Below the pieces are notes generated by a model. The model made no database searches. It saw nothing but the letters and a program-made list of their open reading frames with translations, and was not told where the DNA came from. This document shows positions 37,745 through 46,941 of a stretch of 64,000 nucleotides of DNA, one piece after another (the first letter of the stretch is position 1; every line of letters starts with the position of its first letter). The DNA is taken from assembly GCF_001905885.1 (NCBI RefSeq), contig NZ_LIYH01000002.1, positions 301,591-365,590 on the forward strand, written 5' to 3'. Source of the stretch: Streptomyces sp. CB03234 (GTDB lineage: Bacteria > Actinomycetota > Actinomycetes > Streptomycetales > Streptomycetaceae). A program made the position numbers and the translations under genes.

Positions 37745-40618
37745 TCAGCCCGGGTCGGGGTCGTCGAACATGGACAGCAGCGCCTGTTCGTCGGGCTCCG
37801 GGGCGTGCCGGCCGGTGTGCGGGACCTGTTCGGCCCACACCGTCTTGCCTTGGGGCATGTAGCGGGCGCCCCAGCTCTTGGTGAACTGCGCCACCAGGAA
37901 CAGGCCGCGCCCGCCTTCCTCCGTGGTGGCCGCGCGGCGGATGCGGGGGGAGGTGTTGCTGCGGTCGGACACCTCGCAGATCAGGGAGCCGTCGCGCAGC
38001 AGGCGCAGGCTGACGGGGCCCCGGCCGCCGTACCGTACGGCGTTGGTGACCAGCTCGCTGACCACCAGACCGGTGCTGAAGTCCAGGTCCGTCAGGCCCC
38101 ACTCGGCGAGTTGGTGGTGCGTCAGCTCCCTGGCCCTGGCGACCATCGAGGGGTCGGACGGCAGCTCCCAGGACGCCACCCGGTCGTCGGGCAGGGCGTG
38201 TACGCGGGCCAGGAGGAGGGCCACGTCGTCGCGCGGGCCGTCGGGGAGGAGGGTGCCGGTGATCCGGTCGCAGATCCGGTCCAGGGACTGTTCCGCCCCG
38301 GCGAGCGCGGCCAGGAGCTGCCGGGTGCGGGCGTCGGTGTCGGTGTCGCCGAAGCCGCGGCTCTCCTTGAGCAGGCCGTCGGTGTGGAGGGCCAGGAGGC
38401 TGCCCTCGGGCAGGTCGACCGTGGCGGATTCGTACGGCTGGAGTCCGCCGAGCCCGAGCGGCGGGCCGGCCGGCAGGTCGATCAGGCGCGGGGCGCCGTC
38501 CGGCGGCAGCAGCGCGGGCGGCGGGTGACCGGCCCGGGCGGCCGTGCAGCGGCAGGACACCGGGTCGTACACGGCGTACAGGCAGGTCGCCGCCGTCGCG
38601 GGGTCCTCCCCGTGGGCGGGGTCGCCGGACGTACGGCTGACCAGGTCGTCCAGGTGGGTCAGGACCTCCTCGGGCAGCAGGTCCATGGCGGCCAGGGTGT
38701 GCACCGCCGTACGCAGCCGGCCCATGGTGGCGGCCGCCTGGAGGCCGTGACCGGCCACATCGCCGACGACCAGGGCCACGCGCATCCCGGACAGCGGGAT
38801 CGCGTCGAACCAGTCCCCGCCCACGCCCGCCCGGGCGTCGGCGGGCAGGTAGCGGGAGGCGAGGTCGACGGCGGTCAGCCGGGGCGTGTCGCGCGGCAGC
38901 AGGCTGCGTTGCAGGGTGAGGGCGGCGTCGCGCTCGCGGCTGTAGCGGCGGGCGTTGTCCACGCTGATCGCGGTACGGGCCGCCAGCTCGCCCGCGAGGG
39001 TCAGGTCGTCCTGCTCGTACGGCCGGGTCCGGCCGCGCCGGTAGAACCCTGCCAGGCCCAGGACGGCGCCCCGGGCGCACAGCGGGGCGCCCAGGTAGGA
39101 GTGCACGCCCTCGCCGAGCAGGTCGACGGGGTGCTCGGTGCCGGCCGGGGGCCCGGTCAGGGCGGCGGTCAGCACCGAGTCGGTGACCGGCCGGCCGGTG
39201 GTGAGGCACCGGGCCTGCGGGCTGCCGGGCGGGTACGCGACCGGCTCGTCCACGCCGCCGATCCGCGCGTCGCGGGAGTCCTCGCCGGCCCAGGCGGCCA
39301 CGCGGCGCAGCGCCGCACCGGGGCCGGGCCGCCCGGTCGGGGGTTCCTCGCCCGCCAGGGCGCTCTCCACGAGGTCGACCACGACGAGGTCGGCGAACCG
39401 TGGCACGGCGATCTCCGCCAGCTCCTCGGCGGTGCGCCGCATGTCCAGGGTGGTGCCGACGCGGACGCCCGCCTCGTTCAGCAGCGACAGCCGCCCGCGC
39501 GCCTCGGCGGCCAGGCGGCCGACGCCCGGTTCGCCCACCAGCAGCAGCCACGCGTCGGGCCGGTCGCCGGGCGCGTCGTCCTGGTCGGGCTCCGGCCGGT
39601 CGGGTTCGCCGGCCGGGCGGCGCAGCAGCGGTACGTCACGGCCGTCCGGGGCGGTCGCGGTGGCCCCCGTACGGCCGGTGTCCCGGCCGGTGTCCCGGCC
39701 GGTGTCTCGCCCTGTGTCACCGCCCGTGTCCGCGAAGGTGACCTCGACGGCCGCGCCTTCCGCGTCGCCGTGGTGCAGCGCCCGGCGGCGCAGCGTGGCC
39801 ACCCGCCCGCCCGCCAGCGGGACCTCGGCGAACGCCTCGCTGTCGGAGCCGATCAGTTCGATGGCGTTCTCCAGCAGTGCCAGCCGCTCGTCCGGGGCCA
39901 GCTGGGGCGCCGCCGCGCCGAGGCGGGCGAGTTCGCCGGAGTCGAGGTGGAGCTCGGCGTGCTCGCCGCGCTCCCTGGCCCGGAGGAAGGAGCTCATCAG
40001 GTTGCGTTCCCTGGCGGTGCTCAGTTCCAGCAGGCGCTCGGCGATGCGGTCGGTGGCGTCCTGCAGGACCAGGGCCATGCCGGGTTCGGCGAGGTCCCTG
40101 GGTACGGAGAGGTTGACCGCGCCCTGCACGGTGCCGCCCACCGGGTCGCGCACCGGGGCGGCCATGCAGGTCAGCTCCTTGAGGTTGTGCAGGAAGTGCT
40201 CCTGGCCGACGACCATGAAGGGCGCCCGGGTGCTCAGCACCATGCTGACGCTGCTGGTGCCCATGAACTGCTCGTCGACATTGGCACCCGGCACCAGGGA
40301 GGCGGCGTCCATGAGCTCCAGCCCCACCGGGTCGCCCCGCCGGTCCACGATGTTCGCCCGGGCGTCGGCCAGCGCCACCGTGATGGGCAGGCCGGAGAAC
40401 CGCTCGCACAGCTGGTCCAGCACCGGCCCGGCGGCCCTGATGAGGCGGGAGTCCGGATCGAGGTCGGTCTCGACCGGCAGGGCGGCGCCCTCGGTGTCGA
40501 TGCCGAGCGAACGCGAGCGCTGCCAGGAGGCGAGGATCTCCGGACGCACTCCGCCGTCGGGCGGCCTCTGCTCACCGCGATCGTCCACAAAGCCAGGATA
40601 ATCGGGCAAATCGTTCAT
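37745..40618 (-). CDS. Multi-domain SpoIIE-type PP2C phosphatase with GAF and ATPase domains
   Basis: The 957-residue protein has an AcoR-like N-terminal GAF region (RPEILASWQRSRSLGID, DEQFMGTSSVSMVL). A low-complexity DTGRDTGR linker lies near residues 297-315, a second GAF domain at about 380-560, and a SpoIIE/PP2C phosphatase at about 575-790 (GGDWFDAIPL, VGDVAGHG, LHTDGLLKE, DDVALL). A C-terminal HATPase anti-sigma-type kinase domain follows (VVSELVTNAVRYGG, GGRGLFLVAQFTKSWG). Such proteins control anti-anti-sigma switching in response to signals. No membrane segment, so it is a cytosolic sensor. The ATG at 40618 fits the AcoR-like start. Confidence 0.92.
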   Translation of the reverse strand: MNDLPDYPGFVDDRGEQRPPDGGVRPEILASWQRSRSLGIDTEGAALPVETDLDPDSRLIRAAGPVLDQLCERFSGLPITVALADARANIVDRRGDPVGLELMDAASLVPGANVDEQFMGTSSVSMVLSTRAPFMVVGQEHFLHNLKELTCMAAPVRDPVGGTVQGAVNLSVPRDLAEPGMALVLQDATDRIAERLLELSTARERNLMSSFLRARERGEHAELHLDSGELARLGAAAPQLAPDERLALLENAIELIGSDSEAFAEVPLAGGRVATLRRRALHHGDAEGAAVEVTFADTGGDTGRDTGRDTGRDTGRTGATATAPDGRDVPLLRRPAGEPDRPEPDQDDAPGDRPDAWLLLVGEPGVGRLAAEARGRLSLLNEAGVRVGTTLDMRRTAEELAEIAVPRFADLVVVDLVESALAGEEPPTGRPGPGAALRRVAAWAGEDSRDARIGGVDEPVAYPPGSPQARCLTTGRPVTDSVLTAALTGPPAGTEHPVDLLGEGVHSYLGAPLCARGAVLGLAGFYRRGRTRPYEQDDLTLAGELAARTAISVDNARRYSRERDAALTLQRSLLPRDTPRLTAVDLASRYLPADARAGVGGDWFDAIPLSGMRVALVVGDVAGHGLQAAATMGRLRTAVHTLAAMDLLPEEVLTHLDDLVSRTSGDPAHGEDPATAATCLYAVYDPVSCRCTAARAGHPPPALLPPDGAPRLIDLPAGPPLGLGGLQPYESATVDLPEGSLLALHTDGLLKESRGFGDTDTDARTRQLLAALAGAEQSLDRICDRITGTLLPDGPRDDVALLLARVHALPDDRVASWELPSDPSMVARARELTHHQLAEWGLTDLDFSTGLVVSELVTNAVRYGGRGPVSLRLLRDGSLICEVSDRSNTSPRIRRAATTEEGGRGLFLVAQFTKSWGARYMPQGKTVWAEQVPHTGRHAPEPDEQALLSMFDDPDPG

Positions 40619-40689
40619 CGCGGCCCCGGGCGTCGGTCCACGGCGGGCGTCTCAGGGCCGGTGACCTGATCAGGATGCCCTTCGGTGCG

Positions 40690-41196
40690 TCACGCGCCGA
40701 CGGTGCCGTCGATGCCCTCGCGGAGGAAGTCCGCGTGGCCGTTGTGGCGCGCGTACTCGTGGATCAGGTGCAGCATGACGTGGCGCAGGGATACGTCGAT
40801 GTTCCACCGGGCGTTGTGGCCCGTGACGTCGAGCGACGCGGCCGACTTCTCGATGCGGCGGGCGTGTGCGACCTCCGCCTCCCAGGCGGCGAACGCCTCC
40901 GAGCGGGTGGAGCCCGTCGGGTCGTACGCCGCCTGGTAGTCGTCGGTCGGCGACCAGACCAGCGGGACGTCCTCGCCGTTGATGGTCCGGCGGAACCAGG
41001 CGCGTTCCACCTCCGCCATGTGGCGGACCAGGCCGAGGAGGGAGAGCGTCGACGGGGGCATCGAGCGGCGGCGCAGGTCCTCGTCGGACAGACCCTCGCA
41101 CTTCATGGCCAGGGTGGCGCGGTGGTAGTCGAGGAAGGCGCGCAGCATCGCGCGTTCCTCGCCGACGAGGGGTGGCTCCGGGCGTTCGGTGGTCAT
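40690..41196 (-). CDS. DinB/DUF664 family protein
   Basis: The 168-residue four-helix bundle protein has the DinB-like metal-binding His pattern: HMAEVERAWFRR, HVMLHLIHEYARHNGHADFLRE. DinB/DUF664 proteins include thiol-dependent (mycothiol, bacillithiol) transferases, and the substrate is unknown here. ATG 41196 (MTTERPEPPLVGEERAML) is chosen because the frame upstream loses similarity. It is divergent from the fused transferase gene at 41425, which also carries a DinB-superfamily domain. Confidence 0.88.
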   Translation of the reverse strand: MTTERPEPPLVGEERAMLRAFLDYHRATLAMKCEGLSDEDLRRRSMPPSTLSLLGLVRHMAEVERAWFRRTINGEDVPLVWSPTDDYQAAYDPTGSTRSEAFAAWEAEVAHARRIEKSAASLDVTGHNARWNIDVSLRHVMLHLIHEYARHNGHADFLREGIDGTVGA

Positions 41197-41424
41197 GGTG
41201 GGTCCCTCGGGGGTCTGCGGCGGACAGGCGTGTGGGCTGTGTGGATCCAAGAATGGATCACGTACGGGAACGCGGCCCAGCGGATATCGGCCAATGCGTC
41301 CACGTCCTCGCCGACGTACACGCGCACGACGGGCGGACGGTGGCCGTGCACGGTTACGCCGCCCCTGTCGCCGACCCGCCATATACGGTGGCCACGGCGG
41401 GCGTACGGCTCTAGGGTCGCCGCC

Positions 41425-42576
41425 ATGGGGATCATGGGCAGCACGGGGAGTACGGGCAGCACGGGGGCCACGGGGGCCACGGGGACCACAGGGGCCACGG
41501 GGGCCACAGGGGCCGCGGGGGTCATCGCGGCACAGGACGTCGACGAAGCCGTCGCCGTCACCGCCCGCGCCCTGCGCGGCGTGGCGGACCGCGACTGGAC
41601 CGGGCCGGCGGCCGGGCTGGAGTGGAGCTGCTACGACACGGCCGTCCACATCGCCGGGGACTTCACCGGCTACGCCTCCCAGTTGACCGGCCGTTCCACC
41701 GACTCCTACGTCCCCTTCCAGAACAGCGCCGAGCCGGGCACCACCCCGGCCGGGCTGGTCCGCGTCATCGAGGCGACCGGCGGGCTCCTGTCCGCCGCCG
41801 TCCGCACCACACCCGACGGCGTACGGGCCTGGCACCCGTTCGGCATGGCCGGGGCGGACGGCTTCGCCGCGATGGGCGTCGTCGAGGTGCTGCTGCACAC
41901 GTACGACATCCTCGGCGCCCTCGACGTCCCCGACTGGCGGCCGCCCGACCACCTGTGCGCCCGCGTCCTGGACCGCCTCTTCCCCCACGTCCCGCGCATC
42001 GATGACCCCTGGCGGACCCTGCTGTGGGCCACGGGCCGGACCGACCTGGAGGGCCTGCCGCGCCCGGCGGTCTGGCGCTGGTACGCCGATCCCCTCCGTA
42101 CCGAACGGCTGCTGCTGTGCGAGGTGACCCCGAGGTCCGGGGCCGACCTGCACGGCGGCGGCGACGGCGGCTTCACGTGGACGGACGGCGGCCCGCCGGA
42201 GGGCACCCGGTTCGCCGGCGGGATGGTCGCGAAGGCCCGTGAGGCGGGGACGTACCGACCCGGCTGGGGCACGTACGCCATCGTCCGCGCCTCCGACCGG
42301 CGCGCGCTGGGCGCCATCGGGTTCCACGCCGCCCCGGACGCGGACGGCCGCGCGGAGGTCGGCTACGACCTGGTGGAGGGCGCCCGCGGCCACGGCTACG
42401 CCACCGAGGCCCTGCGCGCCCTCGCCGACTGGGCCTTCGCCCGGTCCGAGGCGACCGTCCTGCGCGCCACCGTCGACCGCGGCAACGCCCCCTCGCACGG
42501 CGTCGTCGCCCGCGCCGGCTTCACCAAGGCCGCCGAGGGTGAGGACCAGGCGGTCTACGAGCTGCGCCGCAGCTGA
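41425..42576 (+). CDS. Mycothiol-dependent maleylpyruvate isomerase-like domain fused to GNAT acetyltransferase
   Basis: The 383-residue protein starts with eight Gly-X-Thr triplets (residues 5-28). A maleylpyruvate-isomerase/DinB-type domain follows (about 33-210: AARALRGV-type opening, WSCYDTAVHIAGDFTGYASQ, GVVEVLLHTYDILGAL). A GNAT domain (about 255-383) carries the acetyl-CoA loop VEGARGHGYATEALRALADW. ATG 41425 is the plausible start; an in-frame frame continues upstream without coding character. The 3' end overlaps the convergent gene by 22 nt. Substrates are unknown. Confidence 0.8.
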   Translation: MGIMGSTGSTGSTGATGATGTTGATGATGAAGVIAAQDVDEAVAVTARALRGVADRDWTGPAAGLEWSCYDTAVHIAGDFTGYASQLTGRSTDSYVPFQNSAEPGTTPAGLVRVIEATGGLLSAAVRTTPDGVRAWHPFGMAGADGFAAMGVVEVLLHTYDILGALDVPDWRPPDHLCARVLDRLFPHVPRIDDPWRTLLWATGRTDLEGLPRPAVWRWYADPLRTERLLLCEVTPRSGADLHGGGDGGFTWTDGGPPEGTRFAGGMVAKAREAGTYRPGWGTYAIVRASDRRALGAIGFHAAPDADGRAEVGYDLVEGARGHGYATEALRALADWAFARSEATVLRATVDRGNAPSHGVVARAGFTKAAEGEDQAVYELRRS

Positions 42577-43280
42577 TCGGCGATCTCCCGCACCGCGGCC
42601 GTCGCGCGGTGCAGCAGCCCCGGGCCGAAGGTGATGCGCGTGGCGCCCAGGCGGCTCAGTTCCGCGACCGGCGGGCTGCCGAGGAAGGGCGCCACGTTGA
42701 TGGGCCCGTCGATCCGCGCGCGGAGCAGCGGCAGGTGCTCGGCCGGTACGCCGATGGGGTAGACGCAGTCGGCGCCCGCCTCGACGTACAGCCGCGCCCG
42801 GGTGATGGCCTCCTCGGGGTCCGTGACGCCACGGATGAAGGTGTCCACGCGGGCGTTGACGAACAGTTGGCCGCCCGCCTCCGCCCGTACCTCCGCCAGC
42901 CAGTCGGCGTGCGCCCGGGGGTCCTTGAGCGCTCCGGCCCGGGAGTCCTCCAGGTTCACCCCGACCGCGCCGGCGTCCAGGACGCGGGCCACCAGTTCCT
43001 TCGGCGCGAGGCCGTAGCCGCCCTCCACGTCCGCCGACACCGGGACGGACACCGACCGGGTGATCCGGGCGACGGCCGCGAACATCTCGTCCGCGGGCGT
43101 CGCCCCGTCCTCGTACCCGAGTGACGCCGCCACCCCCGCGGACGGCGTGGCGAGGGCCGGGAAACCGGCGTCCTCGAAGGCCCGGGCGCTGACCGCGTCC
43201 CACGGGCCGGGCAGGATCAGGGGATCCCCGGGGGCCCGGCCGTGGTGCAGGGCGCGGAAGGCGGTGACGGCGTCGGTCAC
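42555..43280 (-). CDS. Isocitrate lyase/PEP mutase superfamily protein
   Basis: The 241-residue TIM-barrel protein has the superfamily motifs PGPWDAVSARAFEDAGFPAL, VSADVEGGYG with Asp/Glu metal ligands, GVNLEDS and NARVDTF. Members cleave or rearrange C-C or C-P bonds of 2-oxo or 2-hydroxy acids. The lyase signature KKCGH is absent, so it is not a classical isocitrate lyase. GTG 43280 overlaps the upstream AhpD-like gene by 4 nt (one operon). Confidence 0.88.
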   Translation of the reverse strand: MTDAVTAFRALHHGRAPGDPLILPGPWDAVSARAFEDAGFPALATPSAGVAASLGYEDGATPADEMFAAVARITRSVSVPVSADVEGGYGLAPKELVARVLDAGAVGVNLEDSRAGALKDPRAHADWLAEVRAEAGGQLFVNARVDTFIRGVTDPEEAITRARLYVEAGADCVYPIGVPAEHLPLLRARIDGPINVAPFLGSPPVAELSRLGATRITFGPGLLHRATAAVREIADQLRRSS

Positions 43281-43819
43281 TTGACGAGTCCCTGGAACTG
43301 GCCCGGCGTGTAGTGGCCCGGGACCATGCGGCTGGTGACGGCGAAGCGGTTCCAGGCGTTGATGACGGTGATCGCGGCGATCAGCTGGGCCAGTTCCGCC
43401 TCCTCGAAGTGCTTGGCGGCACGCTCGTACACCTCGTCGGTGACGAAACCGTCCGTCAGGACGGTGATGGCCTCGGTCAGTTCGATCGCGGCGAGCTCCT
43501 TCTCGGTGTAGAAGTGCCGCGACTCCTCCCAGGCGCTGAGCTGGACGATCCGCTCGACCGACTCACCGGCCGCCAGCGCGTCCTTGGTGTGCATGTCGAG
43601 GCAGTAGGCGCAGTGGTTGAGCTGCGAGGCACGGATCTTGACCAGTTCGAGGAGGACCGGGTCGACGCCCTGACGGGCGGCCGCGTCCAGCCGGACCATG
43701 GCCTTGTAGACCTCGGGCGCCTGCTTGGCCCAGGCGAGGCGGGGGGTGTGCTCGGGCGCGTACGCGGTCTCGGTTTCGTTCGTGTTCGTGTCCGTGTTCG
43801 TGTTCGTGTTCGTCGTCAT
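43277..43819 (-). CDS. Carboxymuconolactone decarboxylase/AhpD-like protein
   Basis: The 180-residue alkylhydroperoxidase-like protein has the redox CxxC-x3-H motif LNHCAYCLDMH in the AhpD fold, with ELVKIRASQ before it and GYTVINAWNRFAV-like sequence at the C terminus. Residues 2-16 are a TNTNTNTDTNTN repeat from a 6-nt DNA repeat (43768-43816). ATG 43819 is chosen. It is divergent from the MocR regulator at 43866 with only 46 nt between starts, the usual arrangement of a MocR-controlled AhpD gene. It may be a peroxide-linked reductant. Confidence 0.9.
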   Translation of the reverse strand: MTTNTNTNTDTNTNETETAYAPEHTPRLAWAKQAPEVYKAMVRLDAAARQGVDPVLLELVKIRASQLNHCAYCLDMHTKDALAAGESVERIVQLSAWEESRHFYTEKELAAIELTEAITVLTDGFVTDEVYERAAKHFEEAELAQLIAAITVINAWNRFAVTSRMVPGHYTPGQFQGLVK

Positions 43820-43865
43820 GTGATCACCGTACGGGGGGTGTGGCGCAGAGGTATGGTCCACTTCC

Positions 43866-45293
43866 ATGACAGATTCCTGGGCCACTTTCGGGACCGATCT
43901 GCATGTGGAGCTACGAGGTCCGCGGCTGCGGTCCGGCCTGATGGACGCGCTGCGGGAGGCCGTTCGGAGCGGGCGGCTGGCGCCCGGGACGCGGTTGCCG
44001 TCGTCCCGGTCGCTCGCCGCCGACCTGGGCATCGCCCGCAACACGGTCGCCGACGCGTACGCCGAGCTCGTCGCCGAGGGCTGGCTCACCGCCCGTCAGG
44101 GCTCCGGCACGCGCGTGGCCCGGCGCGCCGCGCCGCGCCCCGGCCCGGGGGCGGGGAACCGCGCGGGGCCGGGGCGGGGGGCCTTTGTTCCGGCCCGGCG
44201 CCCGCCCGTCCGCAGGCCCCCCGCACACACCCTGCACCCCGGCATGCCCGACCTCGGCTCCTTCCCGCGCGCCGAGTGGCTCAAGGCCGCCCGCCGGGCG
44301 CTGACGTCCGCCCCGCACGAGGCGCTCGGCTACGGCGGGCCGCGCGGCCGCGTCGAGCTGCGTACCGTCCTCGCCGACTACCTGGCGCGGGCGCGGGGCG
44401 TGTACGCCGACCCCGACCGCATCGTCATCTGTTCCGGCTTCGTCCACGGGCTGCGGCTGATGGCGCAGGTGCTGCGCGGACGCCGGGTGCGGGACGTCGC
44501 CGTCGAGTCGTACGGGCTCGACATCCACTGGAACCTGCTCACGGAGGCCGGGCTGCGCACGCCCGCGCTGCCGTTCGACGAACACGGCACCCGCACGGGG
44601 AAGTTGGGCCGCCAGGGCGCCGTCCTCATCACGCCGGCGCACCAGTTCCCGCTCGGTGGCGCGCTGCCGCCGGACCGGCGCGCCGCGGCCGTCGACTGGG
44701 CGCGGCGGACGGGCGCGCTGATCCTGGAGGACGACTACGACGGCGAGTTCCGCTACGACCGCCAGCCGGTCGGCGCCCTCCAGGGCCTGGACCCCGAGCG
44801 GGTCGTCTACCTCGGTACGGCGAGCAAGTCCCTGACGCCCGGGCTCCGGCTGGGGTGGATGGTCCTGCCGGAGGACCTGGTGGGGGACGTACTGGTGGCG
44901 AAGGGGCACTCCGACTGGGTGTCGAGCGCGCTGGACCAGCTGACGCTCGCGGAGTTCATCCGCTCCGGCGCCTACGACCGGCACGTACGGGGCATGCGGC
45001 TGCGCTACCGCCGGCGGCGCGACCAGCTCGTGGCCGCGCTCGCCGAACGGGCGCCCGACGTCCGCGTGAGCGGCATCGCGGCGGGCCTCCACGCCGTACT
45101 GGAGCTGCCGCCGGGCACCGAACGCACCGTGGTCCAGTCCGCCGCCTGGCAGGGCCTGGCCGTCCAGGGCCTGGACCGCTTCCGCCACCCCGACGTGCCG
45201 CGCGGCCGCGACGCCCTGGTCGTCGGCTACGCCACCCCCACGGACAGCGCCTGGACCGGCGCCCTGGACGCCCTCTGTCGCGCCCTTCCCTGA
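43866..45293 (+). CDS. MocR-type GntR regulator with aminotransferase-like domain
   Basis: The 475-residue protein has an N-terminal winged helix of the GntR family (GRLAPGTRLPSSRSLAADLG, ARNTVADAYAELVAEGWL). A linker rich in Arg, Pro and Gly follows, then a class-I aminotransferase fold (from about residue 120) with the PLP lysine in YLGTASKSLTPGLRLGWM. MocR regulators use PLP or a derivative as effector. It is divergent from the AhpD-like gene, which it likely controls. ATG 43866. Confidence 0.9.
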   Translation: MTDSWATFGTDLHVELRGPRLRSGLMDALREAVRSGRLAPGTRLPSSRSLAADLGIARNTVADAYAELVAEGWLTARQGSGTRVARRAAPRPGPGAGNRAGPGRGAFVPARRPPVRRPPAHTLHPGMPDLGSFPRAEWLKAARRALTSAPHEALGYGGPRGRVELRTVLADYLARARGVYADPDRIVICSGFVHGLRLMAQVLRGRRVRDVAVESYGLDIHWNLLTEAGLRTPALPFDEHGTRTGKLGRQGAVLITPAHQFPLGGALPPDRRAAAVDWARRTGALILEDDYDGEFRYDRQPVGALQGLDPERVVYLGTASKSLTPGLRLGWMVLPEDLVGDVLVAKGHSDWVSSALDQLTLAEFIRSGAYDRHVRGMRLRYRRRRDQLVAALAERAPDVRVSGIAAGLHAVLELPPGTERTVVQSAAWQGLAVQGLDRFRHPDVPRGRDALVVGYATPTDSAWTGALDALCRALP

Positions 45294-45502
45294 CCGGGGC
45301 CGGCCCTGGTTCCGGCCGGGGCCCGGCGCCCCGTGCCACGTCCCCGCGCGGGGCGCCGCCCCGTGCCGGGCGCCGCCCCGTGCCGGGTCACCGTCCCGTG
45401 CCGGGGCGCCGTCTCCTGCGGGGTCACCGTCCCGTGCCGGGCGCCGTCCCTCTGGCGGTCACCGCGGCTCGGGGCGCCGTGATGGTCGCCGTTCGCCGAC
45501 GG
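45294..45502. other. GC-rich spacer with short repeats and hairpin
   Basis: A gene-free stretch between two convergent genes. Variants of GGGCGCCGCCCCGTGCC recur three or four times between about 45326 and 45450. GCGCCCCG (45326-45333) pairs with CGGGGCGC (45349-45356). The hairpin may terminate the convergent MocR and rocD transcripts. Confidence 0.4.
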
Positions 45503-46705
45503 TCAGCGCAGCACCTGGCGCAGTTGTTCCAGGCCCCAGTCCAGGTCCTCCTTGCTGATCACCAGGGGCGGGGCGATACGGATGGTCGAGCCGTGGGTGT
45601 CCTTCACCAGGACCCCGCGGTCCATCAGCTTCTCCGAGACCTCCCGCCCCGTGCCCAGGCTCGGCACGATGTCCACGCCCGCCCACAGGCCGCGGCCGCG
45701 CACCTCCTCCACGGCGCCCTGGCCCACCATGAGCCCCAGCTCCTGGTGGAGGTGGTCGCCCAGCTCGGCCGCCCGCTGCTGGAACTCGCCCGTGCGCAGC
45801 ATCGCCAGCACCTCCAGCGCCACCGCGCAGGCCAGCGGGTTGCCGCCGAACGTCGAGCCGTGCTCGCCCGGCCGGTGGACGCCGAGCACCGCCGCGCTCG
45901 ACACGACCGCCGACACCGGTACGACACCGCCGCCCAGCGCCTTGCCCAGCACGTACATGTCCGGGACCACGCCCTCGTGTTCACAGGCGAACGTCCGGCC
46001 CGTGCGGCCCAGGCCCGACTGGATCTCGTCCGCGATGAACAGCACGTCCCGCTGCCGGGTCAGCTCCCGGACCGCCGGCAGGTACCCGGGCGGCGGCACC
46101 AGCACGCCCGCCTCGCCCTGGATCGGCTCCAGCAGCACGGCCACGGTGTTGTCCGTCATGGCCTCGTCCATCGCCGTGAGGTCGCCGTACGGCACGATCT
46201 CGAAACCCGGCGTGTACGGGCCGTAGTCCGCCCGCGCCTCGGGGTCGGTGGAGAAGCTGACGATCGTGGTCGTACGGCCGTGGAAGTTGCCCGCCGCCAC
46301 GATGATCTTCGCCATGCCGTCCGGGACGCCCTTGACGCGGTACCCCCACTTGCGGGCGGTCTTCACGGCGGTCTCCACCGCCTCCGCCCCGGTGTTCATC
46401 GGCAGCACCATCTCCATACCGCAGAACTCGGCCAGCTGCGCGCAGAAGTCCGCGAACCGGTCGTGGTGGAACGCACGCGACGTCAGCGTCACCCGCTCCA
46501 ACTGCGCCTTCGCGGCCTCGATCAGCCGCCGATTGCCGTGGCCGAAGTTCAGCGCCGAGTAGCCGGCGAGCATGTCGAGGTAGCGGCGCCCCTCGACGTC
46601 GGTCATCCAGGCACCGTCCGCCGAAGAGACGACGACGGGCAACGGGTGGTAGTTGTGCGCGCTGTGCGCCTCCGCGGAAGCGATCACATCGTGTGTTCTC
46701 GACAC
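45503..46705 (-). CDS. rocD: Ornithine--oxo-acid aminotransferase
   Basis: The 400-residue PLP enzyme converts ornithine and 2-oxoglutarate to glutamate semialdehyde and glutamate. Motifs include LPMNTGAEAVETAVKTARKW, GNFHGRTTTIVSFS, the cofactor loop FIADEIQSGLGRTG, the Schiff-base lysine in VLGKALGGGVVPVSA and HGSTFGGNPLACAVAL. A long in-frame extension upstream lacks conserved sequence; GTG 46705 gives the normal family N terminus. It is divergent from glyA with 236 nt between starts. It could also belong to the closely related acetylornithine family, but residue patterns favour ornithine aminotransferase. Confidence 0.9.
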   Translation of the reverse strand: MSRTHDVIASAEAHSAHNYHPLPVVVSSADGAWMTDVEGRRYLDMLAGYSALNFGHGNRRLIEAAKAQLERVTLTSRAFHHDRFADFCAQLAEFCGMEMVLPMNTGAEAVETAVKTARKWGYRVKGVPDGMAKIIVAAGNFHGRTTTIVSFSTDPEARADYGPYTPGFEIVPYGDLTAMDEAMTDNTVAVLLEPIQGEAGVLVPPPGYLPAVRELTRQRDVLFIADEIQSGLGRTGRTFACEHEGVVPDMYVLGKALGGGVVPVSAVVSSAAVLGVHRPGEHGSTFGGNPLACAVALEVLAMLRTGEFQQRAAELGDHLHQELGLMVGQGAVEEVRGRGLWAGVDIVPSLGTGREVSEKLMDRGVLVKDTHGSTIRIAPPLVISKEDLDWGLEQLRQVLR

Positions 46706-46817
46706 GGGGTCTCCGTTCGTCCTGCGGCCGGGGGCGGTGGTGGCGCCCCTTTCTATCGTCGCTCGCCATGCGGACGAAGAAACCTCGCGCGCGGTGTGGC
46801 GGCTAGGCTGGGCGGTA

Positions 46818-46902
46818 CGCGCGGCGACTGGCGTACGGGGAAGCGACCCCGGGGAAGCCGTGCGCGGCAGATCACACGAGGGTGCCGCCCGCCTGGGCAC
46901 CC
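46818..46902 (+). ncRNA. ZTP (pfl) riboswitch controlling glyA
   Basis: The two hallmark conserved sequences of the ZTP class are present: GACTGGCG (46826-46833) and CCGCCTGGGCA (46889-46899). P1 is CGCGCGGC (46818-46825) with GCCGTGCG (46857-46864). P2 is CGGGG (46836-46840) with CCCCG (46847-46851), followed by GGGAAGCC. P3 is GGGTGCC (46880-46886) with GGCACCC (46896-46902). A -10-like TAGGCT (46804-46809) predicts a transcript starting at the first helix. The class senses the folate-stress alarmone ZTP/ZMP and regulates one-carbon and purine genes, which fits glyA 40 nt downstream. Confidence 0.85.
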
Positions 46903-46941
46903 GGAGACCTTGTCCGTGCTGCCGGTCCCCTGGAGGACGCC

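Noticed and set aside
37418..40669. Plus-strand open frame of 1083 codons opposite the sensor phosphatase
   Set aside because: Shadow of the PP2C gene. No motifs, and skewed Gly/Gln/Arg content.
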